From positions 1-27,382 of the forward strand of contig PAMN02000053.1 in the NCBI GenBank assembly GCA_002707335.2: a stretch of 27,382 nt of DNA, written 5' to 3'. Shown here one piece after another: positions 15,074-27,000 of the stretch. This stretch comes from Methanobacteriota archaeon (GTDB lineage: Archaea > Thermoplasmatota > Poseidoniia > Poseidoniales > Poseidoniaceae). Every line of letters begins with the position of its first letter. Position 1 is the stretch's first letter. Position numbers and translations under genes: made by a program. The notes beneath the pieces were generated by a model. That model saw only the letters and a program-made list of their open reading frames with translations. It made no database searches and was not told the DNA's origin.

Positions 15074-18000
15074 TCACTTCTGTTTAGCGAACTTTCGTGC
15101 TTGGTTTGCCCACTTATCTCTCTTGATTCTTCCAGGGAAGAATTCAATTGCGATATTTACTTGTTCTTCGATTTCAGCAGTCATGTTACCGACTTGTTCG
15201 AATGTATAGATTCCTAAAGCATTCAACTTATCTTCTATGAAAGGACCTACTCCTTTGATTCTTTGTAGGTCGTCGCTTGCTGTTACTGTTGCGGCAGCAG
15301 CAAATGCTCTCTTCAGCCCCTTAACGCCAGTAAGCGCAGTTGCAGTCTTTCCAGTCCAGGAGATATTCATGCCACCTTCATCATCTTGAACCCAAGCGCT
15401 TCCGGTTTCATCGAATGATGATGTGTCACCGATCGCCATTTCAGTTGCGCCCTTTTCTACTGGTTTTGATATAACACTTCTTGAAGCTACACCCAAAGTA
15501 GTGAAATCAATACTCTTAGCTTTTTCAGAAATTCGTATGAGTTCTTCCTCTTTCTTTCGAGTGGCTTCATCCATTTGTTCGAGTTTCTTACGTCGCTCTT
15601 CCATTTCTTTTTCCATTTGTTCAAGTCTTTCCTGAGCAGCCTTTTCAGCAGCAGCACGTGCAGCATCTTCGGCTTCTTCCTTTGCTTTCTTCTCAGCAGC
15701 GGCTTTTTCTTCTGCAGCCTTTGCTTTTGCTTCAGCAGCAGCAGCCTTCTCTTCTGCTATTCGTAGTCTCTCATCAGCCTCTTCTTTTGCTTTCAGGTTA
15801 GCAGCCTCTATCTCGGCTTTTGCCTTTGCTTCCTCTGCTGCTTTAATTTCGGCTTCTTCTTTGGCTTTCTTTTCAGCAGCTTCAGCATCAGCCTTTGCTT
15901 TTGCTTCAGCCTCTTCTTTGGCTTTCTTTTCAGCAGCTTCTTTCTCGGCCTTTGCCTTTGCTTCAGCCTCTTCAATCGCCTTGAGTTCAGCTTCTTCTTC
16001 GGACTTGAGTTCAGCTGCTCTTAAGTCGGCAGCGGCAAACATGTCCTCTTCTGGGTCTCCTACTGTGACTTCCCACTGTAGGTAGACTGATGCACTTCCA
16101 ACTCGGATTTGACCGGTGTAAACTCCGCTTACATCATCCTCTGTAACATTGTCATCAAATTGTAATTGGAACACAATAGAGCCAGAACCTTTCTCGTCTG
16201 GATTACCTTCGACTAGAATTGAGTCCATGTTGAAACGACCACGGTTGGTTGCAGCAACCATGTCAGTTACGGTAATCAACGAACTTGGGTCAAGTTTCGA
16301 TATAGTGATTGTTTCTACGCTGTTTACGCTATCTCCAAAGTTTTTGACATGTGCAGGTTTGAGAACGAATGGATCATCCTTTGTTCCTCTTCCGCTAACG
16401 AATTTTGGCCTTGCTGTGGTATTTTCTGGTTCTGGACCGTTCCTTATTCCAACCATTACTAGAACAGAATCGCCTCTTTCTCTAGCAACGAAGGCTAGAA
16501 GTAATAGCAACAGAAGTAGCAGTAGTGGACAACAAATCCACCACAAATAGGAAGAATCAGAATCTGATTTTTTATCTGATTTTGATTTTGTAGTTACACA
16601 TGTTCCATCTTCCTCAATGTTATCAGGAATACTTTGTGAATCTAGTGGGTCAGAACCACATCTTTCTTCATCAGCATCTGGCCAATTGTCACCGTCATCA
16701 TCATCGTCAGCATTGTTTCCAGTGCCATCTTCATCGGTATCTAGCCACTCATTAGCATCCATCGGGAATGCATCTTCAGCATCTGTTACACCGTCTCCAT
16801 CAGTGTCATCTTCGAGGGCATCACAGATTTCATCTCCGTCTGAATCAGTTGGGAAGTCGGTGTCATCAAGTGGGTTAGTACCACACATTGTTTCATCGTA
16901 ATCTGACCAATTGTCATTGTCATCATCATAATCTTCCTCAAGTGGTGGGACAGATGTTGATGCTCCAGATAATGAATCAGGTTTACCATCTCCATCTGTA
17001 TCCTTGGATGCAGACCTATCGTCTGGGAAGTCATCAACATTGTTGCCAACTCCGTCGCCATCTCTGTCGTCATCTTGTGAATCACATATCATGTCGCCAT
17101 CTGAATCAACAGGTACGCTTGAATCGTCATCAGGGTCTGTACCACAGGACTCTTCAGGACCATCCGCCCAACCATCTAGGTCTCTATCGGATTGTAGTGC
17201 GTCACAGATACCATCGTTGTCTTCATCTACTGGAACAGAAGAAGCGTCTTCTGAATCAGAGTTGCACATGATTTCATCAGTGTCAGTGAATGAATCACCG
17301 TCGTCGTCACTATCGATGTAATTACACAAGTTATCGCCATCTGTATCCAATGGTGTGCTAGAAGCATCCTGCGGGTCTTCGCCACATAGGATTTCCATTT
17401 CGTTTGACCAAGTGTCACCATCAATATCATCGTCGTAGACGTTAGGTGTTCCATCACCATCGGTGTCTAACAATACACTGAGTGTTATTTGGAAAGATCC
17501 ACTTTGACCAGAATTAGAGTTGTTAGCCCAAATTGTGTAGATTGCCGCATCCGCCAATTCAGTCGGTGTTCCGGTAATTATTCCTGTATCTGTTGTTGAA
17601 CGACCAGGCATTGTTCCATTGAACTCCAATCCTAATGGTAGTGCTGGATATATTTCCCAACCAGTTATGTCTCCACCAGCTGTAATTGGTACCAGAGGGC
17701 TCATTGCACTGTGGTTAGCTAATTCGATGTTGTCGCTTAGATAAATCAGGATAATTGCTCTATCATCACTTGTGTCTACTAAGTCACAAATTCTATCTTG
17801 GTCGATATCGCTTGGATAATCATTTGCGTCTGTTTCGTCTGTTAGACAATTTGCTTCATCGCTATTTGACCACCCATCGCCATCAATATCGTTATCATTG
17901 TCATCAGGAATTCCGTCTAGATCAGTGTCAGTTAGAACAGAAATGGTGACAGTTGCTGTACCATAATCTTCGACTCCTGTAGCATTGATTGTGTACACAG

Positions 18001-21000
18001 CACTCTCAGTCAGAGTGCTTGGTGTTCCCCAGATGGTACCATTGTTAGTTCCAAAGAAGATACCACTTGGTAGGGTTGGTTCAATACTCCATGAAACAAT
18101 TGCAGCTCCGGAAGTTGAAGGATACAATGCCATCATTGGCGAATACTGTGCAAGTTCAGCAGTATTGTATGGATAGTTGATGAAAATACCAGTTCCGTTA
18201 ATTGAAATCTCTAGAACTGCAGTTCCCGAACCACCAGTGTTGTTAGCCCAAATTGTGTAATTCGTTGCAGGTGAGTCCACGAATGGAATACCTACAATTG
18301 CTCCATCTCCTCTCAAACTCAGACCAGTCGGTAGTGCTGGTGAGATCTCCCAAGATGATGGTACACCGCCAGTGCTGGTTGGCACTACTGGAGTTATTGG
18401 TACATCCTTGAAGAATTCATATTCTGAATCTGCGTAGGAAATTACCGGTGCAGGTTCGTTAACAGTGATTGTAAACGGAACACCTGCACTACAGATATTC
18501 CAACTATTACAAGATTTAACCTTGAAGATTGCAGTGCTTTGGTTAGCAGTTGGTGTTCCAACAATATGTCCAGTGTTGTTCACTGACAATCCAGCCGGTA
18601 GAGGCGGATATGTTGTGAAATGATGCAGATTACCACTATTCGTAACACCAGTTGGTGCAATTGGCGTAATTGCAACTCCTCTTGTGTATGTCTGGGTTGT
18701 GTCTGCTGAGTTGTATGAGACCACAGGTACTGCAGGTCCAATTCCAAATGTTACTTCGAATGACTGGTTTCTTGCCCAGGCATGTGATGAGGAACCGTGA
18801 GTTACAGTAATTGTGTAAGTTTCATTTGCAGTATCTGTACAACCGTTGGTTGGAGTGCCATATATTCGGCCGTTGCCAATATCGAAATATAGTCCACAAG
18901 GCAAAGCAGCAGTATTGAGGGCTCCTGAACTATTGTTCAATTGATAATTCGCAATCGATTGGCTGTAATCGCCTATCAGTTTGAAATCATTGAATGTCCC
19001 CTCTGAATGGCTGTTGTAATTGATTTCATGGTCGTAATCTCCCCAGAACCTGTAAAGTTTGTGGCCATTACCCAAACTGGTTTGGCCGGAATTCCAGTTT
19101 GGTGATGAACATGAATACACATTCGGTTCACATCTTTCAAGCAGAGATATGGACTTCGACATAAAAGTGATGTATTCCTCTCCAGTAAAGTAAATTGATT
19201 CAGAGTGGTCAAGTCCAAAGTCAGTCGTTTTTCTGGTATTTGGAGAATTCGAATTCGATGTAACATCATAGGCTGTGTTGAGATCCTGGTCAAAGCCAGT
19301 TACTCGCAGGTTAATGCCACCGTTTTTGTCGGAGAAAACGTGAACGATGTCATTAGAGTCTACAGCAGAGTATACTTTCTCTGATATGAAGTCGGTATGT
19401 CCTGATGAATGTCCCATTAAAGTCTCTAGAGCAACCACATCACCATTTGTGTGATTCATTGTTGCTACATTCATACAATAAGACGTCGTGGAGTGAGAAA
19501 GAGTGGATTTTGTTCCGGCGAAATCTAACTCAACACACGGATCGTGCCTGTTTACATAGGCGAAGAACAGAGTATCATCGCTGAATTTATCCATAGTAAA
19601 CCAATGCTGGACTGTTTGTGTTGAACCAACATACGTTCTGGTAGTGGCATTCTCTGCCCATACCCAGTTCCCCGAACTATCAGCGTGCGCAATCCAAGAT
19701 GTGGGATCACCGCCTGTGGAGGCAGAATGGGATCCGAAATTGTAGCCTCCAGAACCGGTGGACTTACCAGCAGCTGTTACTGAACCATCATGGTGTAAAA
19801 CAACTTGTTGCTGATAAACATGGCCACAATTAATAGGGTCAGCCGTTCCAACCTCCGTCCACTGAACTTGTCCGTTTGTGTTTACTTTTGCAATCCATGG
19901 TTGACGGTCGTTCAAACAAGTTCCAAATGGCCCAATTGATACTCCACCAAATTTCAAGTCATCGTTGCTAGATGAACCTAATGCGATTATCGCAACATCT
20001 CCTGTTGACTTATCCAAATCCATTGCTGAATACAGATCACTAGTGCCTCCAGGTCTTTTTATGTCCGCATATTGACCAGTACCTGAGGATTCAGTATCAA
20101 CTACCCACTGCAGGTTTCCATAGTAATCCCACTTAGCGAGGAATACTGTTTGCATTCCATCATTATCGATTGATATACCTTCAAAATTGAACTCAACAGG
20201 GTCAGATGTTCTTGCTTGTGCGCTAAACAAACCGTAGATGTTACCGTTGTTGTCAACATCTACATCTGCGATAGAGAAGTCATATCCTCTAATTGACTTG
20301 GCCCAGAGATAATCTCCCATTGGATTTCTCATGCTTAGCACAATATCGTCGATGTCGTGGTTTCCACCAGCAGCAACTCCATCAATCATTATGCTGTATG
20401 AATTAGTATATCTCTCCAAAGTGACTATTTCACCATCGTTGGTGAATGCTGTCTTGGAGTAAGTAGTGTAATCATCACTAGTGCCATGCATATTTTGATA
20501 TCCAATATACATTGGATTTTCCATGGTTAATTTGATTGTCAAATTCGTACTCCATGTCTCTATTCCAGAGTCGGTTGTTATGACATAATTTGTTCCGCTT
20601 AGATCCATTGTTGTCGGCTTTCCACTAATTTCACCGGTTGTGGTGTTTAGATTGAGGCCGCTAGGTAGTGCAGGGCTGATAGATACACTGGTTGGAATCA
20701 TTGCAGGATACTCTGGCATGTATGAGAGATCCATTTCCATCTCGAAAATCATATTCTCAACTCCGTAATCAAGAGTTGCTGATTCCAACATGTCACAAGT
20801 TCCATCGCTATCGTGATCTGCAGGATATTTCGCCGAGTCCTTGGATTCATCGATTGCAGAACCGTAGTAGAAGATTCTGTTAAACTGGTATTGACTAGTA
20901 TATGGAGACCAGATTATCCATGGGTCTTCTCCCTCTGAAATTTCAATTTCAAGGGCCGCATGCATGTTATTCCAATAATTGGTGTATGTGTTTTGTTTAA

Positions 21001-24000
21001 TCAAAGTAGTTGACTGAGTATTTGAACTAGAAGACAATTCTGTGTAATACAGAGATTTGTTATTATTGTCGACCCATGCGATGTGGACATTGTCATTAGA
21101 ATCGAGTTTTAGGCTAACACCATAATATCCAGATGGTGTATAATCTGAGAACCTAGTGACCCAATTTTGCGCACTGTTATCGTAATAATTGTACGATACA
21201 TAAGATGCTAAATCGCTAGCAGAACTTCCTTTCATGAAGGCAACATGCGGCTGGTTCGAAGAATCAACAGCAAAAGAAGACCTTCCTGGTGCTACATCCA
21301 CCATTGAACCTGGGAAGGAGTTTAATCCGGAATTCCAAGATTCACTTGATACATCGTAAATCCATGTGTAAATCCTTGAAGCGTCTGAGTGATATGAAAT
21401 CAGATGCAAGTCTCCATTAGAATCAACAGCAATCTGTTTGTATTTCGAGTGGTAGGAGTTTGTCGATACTCCAGTAGGATAATCGATGTAATTGGTTACT
21501 CCGCTATCTATATTCACAATACCGGCGTTGGTGGTTAGGAAAATTGAGCCTTCGTCCGAGATTGCTATTTCGTGGTGCTGATTTTGTTGACTGCTGTTGA
21601 AAGTGTAGATTTCATTGGAAGCAGGGTAGTTGTTAGTGCTAGTTGAAGCATATTCCATGTAGTAAAGTTTCTCATCATTTACTATGTATACTCCTGCTCC
21701 ATATTGAGCATGGTCAAAACCTTGCTGTCCACTGGTGCCATAGGAATGATAAAAGCTGTATGAATTGGAAGAATATTCGATATCGTTAGCCGTGTGTCCT
21801 CCCATGCGTATGTATTCACTACTGATGCCCAGACCTACTGTTTGGAATTGCATTTCTCTGTTGTTTGGTAACCACACTATACCACTAGGATACGCATAAT
21901 CGTAACCATAATAGTTACCAAAAATCTGCCTAGAGTTCCATTCCTTGCGTTCACATGCTTGCTCTTCAGCATCACTCCAACCATCATTGTCATCATCGGT
22001 GTCAACGTAGTCGCAAGTTCCATCATTGTCTGTGTCAAATGGCTTGCTCGTACTCAATTTCGAGTTGGTTCGACAAGATTGTTCTTCAATATCTGTCCAT
22101 TGGTCGTCATCGTCGTCAAGGTCTTCCTGTAAGTCTGTTGAACAATTTGATGAGATTGAATCTGGTTTTCCATCATCGTCTGTGTCCAAATGGGCACACT
22201 CATCGAAATCGAAATCATCATCCACGTCCAGATATCCATCATTATCATCGTCTGTATCCCAAAGATCGATTATTCCATCATTATCGTTATCGTAAGGAGT
22301 CATAATCATTGGAACTGGTCGCAAGTTAGTGCCCATATCATTTTGTGAGGTTCCAACGTTGTTACCCCAGCCCGTGTAAGAACTAGTGCCAGTGCTTCCC
22401 CAGCAATACACGTGATTATTGGTGGTAACAGTACATGTAGAAGCTGTTCCGAGGGCGACAAGCTTCGATTTTCCGACTATGTCAATAGGGCTTAATGCAG
22501 ACATTTCGCCAGCATAGCGTCCGATTTGGTTATTGTTTCCTTGTCCTAATTGACCACCATTTCCTTGACCCCAGCAGTATAGTTCTCTGTCATCTGAAAT
22601 AGAACATGTGTGAGTGGACGCTGGACCGATTTCCACATCAATCATTGAAACTCCATTGAAGTCTAGCGGCGCCATGTAACTAGATGTTGAGGTAAGTTCG
22701 TAGCTGGAAGAGGTTCCCAAACCAGTCTTTCCTTGTGACCCTTCACCCCAACACACAATATCTCCGGTTTCAGGTGACAAAGATTCCCCACTATTCAGTT
22801 CGGTTGTATTGCTGACTACCATGCACGCATAATTTCTACCAACTTCCAAATCTTCGGTTAATATTCCACGCATGTCATAGAAATCGAAAGGACTGCTAGG
22901 AACAGATGAGGTGTATAGAACATGGTTGAAGTAATCGTTTTGACCCCAGCATTTTGTTGCGCCAGACTCGAAAATAGCACATGTACCACTATTAGGGTCT
23001 GAATCCTTCATTCCTATGATGTCAACTACTTTTCCTTCAGTAAGATGTGCTGCTATTATCTGTTGTGGATTGTTGTAGTTAGTGCTGGTTTGCATTCCCA
23101 GACCGTATCCCTCTCCACTACAGTATACTTCTCCAGATTCTTTGAGGGCACATACTGAACCAGTTCCTCCAATTACAACCTTTAGGTTATCAGTTCCATA
23201 TGGGGTCAAACCTAGTGGAGTATATTGTTGCCCTGAAGTTCCGATATTATTTGTGTTTGTGAACATGTATTCTGAATACTCTCCCCAACAGGAAATACTT
23301 CCATCATCAAGTAGAGCACAAGACCTTTCATAGCCTACATCGATTTGAGTTACAGTTCTGTTTTGGCCGAAGTAAAGCATTGGATGTTTGTCTCCGTGAG
23401 CCATTTCACCATTGCCTTGGGGAGTTATTTGATTGATATGATCTCCATATCCTAGTTGTCCAACGTCGTTGTAACCCCAACACTTTACGAATCCTTGTCT
23501 TGATAATACACATGCATGGTCTTCGCCCATTTGTATGTCTACAATATCATCAGGGGAGCTTGAAGTTTCATACATTTCCAAGTCATCACCGTTTGAATCT
23601 TCAACAGGTGCATTGCTTAGTGTAGTTACTGAGTTTGATGAAGTATATCCAACAGCGGTTTCATCTCCCCAACAAATAACAGTGTGAGACCCTGTTGAGT
23701 CCTCGAAAACACCACATGTCGAATCGGTAGAGTGCTCGATTACTACCTGTTTAGCGGTTAGTCCAGATGGGACCGAAATCGTTTGAGGTGTGCTGTAACT
23801 GTTAACAGAAGAAGAGGACATACCAAATGATCCTGATTCTTCTACACCCCAGCACTCGATTGTGTTCTCAACGACGGCACATGCATGAACTTCACCCATA
23901 CTGATTGAATGTATTCTGTCACCCGCAGTGCCAAGGTCTACCAAGGTTCCGTTGATTGCTGCATTTGATGAACTTCCTAACATGGTGTTCCCTGATTGAG

Positions 24001-27000
24001 TGGTTCCTGTGGAATCTGACCAATCGGCTCTCTTACCCCAGCAATATGCTTGTGTGCTATTGTCAAGGATTGCACAGCTTGTGTCGTAACCTGCAGATAC
24101 CGCTTTCACATTGCTAGTACCAAAGTCGACGTCGACTTTGACAAGTTCAGATGAATTGTCCGAAGTTGTGCTGGAATTGCCCAGTACCATGTGGTTGCTG
24201 CCACCGTTATATCCCATACAGAGCAGTTCTTCTAGGTGGTTAGTTACACAAGTATGCCTTTCACCAGCTACTATTGAAGTCACTAATCCGTTTGTGTTGA
24301 TGTCCATTCTCTGTGGCTCAGTTAGTACGCCTCCACTCTCGATTCTGAAACCTGTGCGGATATCGATGTTATCGACAGCGACATAGTCTCCATTAGCGTC
24401 GTTGGTGCTACTACCATCCTTGATAAATGTCCATCTTAGAGTGTGAATTCCTGTAGAGACATTCGCAGTGAAAGTAGACCATCCGTTTTGTCCTTTAGTA
24501 GAGTTAATCACTACATTGTCAATTAAGAACTCAAACCTATCATTACAATTGTTCAAGATAGGACAAGTATCAGTTTTAAAATCAAAGGATACAGCGCCAC
24601 TTTGGAATTCTTTCGTAATTGAGAATCCAACATCTGAGTTTGATTGGTGAGTATTGGATTTGAAAGAATTAGAACCTGATGATGCATCAGTTGTATCAAT
24701 AGTCCACTGAGAACCGAAGTTGCCACCAGTTCCTTCTATGGTCCATATCGAAGATGGACTACCAGTTTCAAAGTCATCATCATAACCTGCCGTTGAGTCA
24801 GTTACTGCGTACTGACCGGTTTGAGAATCAGCACCATTACCCCAACATACAACCTGCTTGTCCTCATAGTACTGGATTGGCTTCATTAGAGCACAAGCGT
24901 GGTTTGCTCCAACTGCTAAGTCAAGATATGCATCTTCAAGGGAACCATACCAAGCATGATTTGGGTTCAAAGAGCCATATGTATCGGTGTTCAGGATGGT
25001 TGGAGACTCTGATGCGGAAGTTGTACCGATTCCAATTTGTCCGTAGTTGTTTCTTCCCCAGCACATAATTTGAAGTTCAGCAGATAGAGCACATGCGTGG
25101 CTTTCTCCAGCATCGATACTGATTGCTGTAAATCCTGCCGGCCAAGAAACTCCAGATGCAGAGCCACCTAGCTTGCCGTAGGTGTTGTCACCCCAACATT
25201 CGATGTCGCCTTCGTTAACTATTGCACAAGCGAAGTCCATTCCTTGTGCTACAACATCTGAATCTCCCGTTGCTGGCAAATCGACATGTGTGTCAAGGGA
25301 GTCACAATGTCCATCCATATCGAAATCGACTGGAGTTGAGAAAGGGTCCATGCGATCTGTGCCACATGCTAATTCTCTCATTCCAATCCAACCGTCACCA
25401 TCTGCGTCCATCGACAAACCAGTTCCTGCTACGGTTGGATTGGTTACTGCCCATAGTTCTCCAGCCGTAACAAAATGAAGTGAAATGTATATGTATCCTG
25501 CCGAGTTGATAATCATTCCAAAGGAATCAGAATCGCCAGGCCAGTTGGAGAATGTGTACTCTTCCCATTGACCGTTTTCTTCGTGGAATAGAGTTTCTCC
25601 AGATGCGTTGTGCTTGAGTAGAATCCAAGGTGTACCATCTGCAGCATACTGCAGAACTACTTGGCTCGAAGTGTCATTGGAAACAAGTTCAGTAGTCCAA
25701 GACGATGAACTGGAACACGTGCTCGAACAGAATGAGAAGTAGGTTTGATACATTGTATTGTTGGTGTGAACAACACCGATTGTTCCATCAGGAGAGTAAT
25801 CGATACTTACTTTATGATTGACACTTGAAGAAGTGCTAGTAGAGATACTGTTTTCTGAAATTTTCGCAACGTTAGCACTTCCATCGAAGTAATGTGTTCC
25901 AGTATTATTGACAAATACTCCATGAATATCGTCACTGTTGTCAGTTGTAGTATCCATGTCTTTCAGTGTTTGTGGAATTGGTATTGCGCTTACTTGGCTC
26001 CAAGAAGAAACTGTTAAACAATTGCCTGAACATTCGTAATTTCGAATGTTGTGTTTTCCTGTATGTAGGTTGAGGACATCATTTGAATCAATTGTCAAAG
26101 AGAAATCCTGAAGGGCAAAAACTCCACTAAGAACTTGTTCACTCCAGATCCCATTCTCTTTGGTAGTGTATGTTATTCGATCTGCGCTGTTATCTCTCAT
26201 GTGAACAATGTGCGGGTTTCCTTCTGAATCTACGACTACATCCACATCTGCTAGGTTAGAATCACTACCCAGGGTTTCAACTGACCACATACCACTATGA
26301 TATGCAGCGAACTTTAGATTGCCACTACCAGAGTCAAAGTACGCTATTACTGGACACTCTGTGGTTGGAATTTCTGCCATTGATATCAAATCTCCAGTGT
26401 CACTTGAATCAGAGTCTAATCTCTTGTCAAGTTCTTCTCTGTCCTCAGGTTCTGCAAGTACATCGCAAGAATTTTCTCTGACATCTTCATCTAATTCTAA
26501 TGAAAGTTCAGTAAGGAAAGGAAGATCGGTTTGACCATCTCCACGGTCCTCTGTGTCTCCATATCCAAGTTGGCCGATTCCGTTGTCACCCCAACAAATT
26601 ACATCTTTGCTGTCCATTTTGACACAACTTGTTCCTGCGCCAACTTCGATATTATTGGCATAATATGCATGATGTGAACCTGAGCCTAAGTTATTTAAGC
26701 GAACATAAGGGAGGTTGCTACCCATTCCATTAGTTGAACCGGGGCCTGTTCCTCGATTGTCTTGGCTGCCGTATCCTAACCTTCCATCTGCTCCATTACC
26801 CCAGCATTGAACCGCTCTGTATGAACCATAATTAACAATGGCACAGGCGTGGTCTTCACCAGCATCAATAGCATAAACCTCTTTTGTCAAATCAGTATTG
26901 GCGATAGATGACATAGAAACACCTGAACCATCTCCAACATTTGTTGTAGATTCAATTCCAAGTTGTCCATCGTCATTTAATCCCCAGCAAAATGCTCTGT

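Noticed and set aside
14973..15209. Plus-strand 78-codon frame starting ATG-GAT-ATG in the gap before the giant gene
   Set aside because: More than half overlaps the conserved helix-hairpin-helix end of the giant gene on the other strand, and the translated overlap has no pattern of its own.
16560..18000. Repetitive A/T- and GATG-rich stretches as a CRISPR or non-coding satellite
   Set aside because: The periodicity follows codons of the Asp-rich calcium loops in the open minus-strand frame; repeats are degenerate and have no spacer structure.
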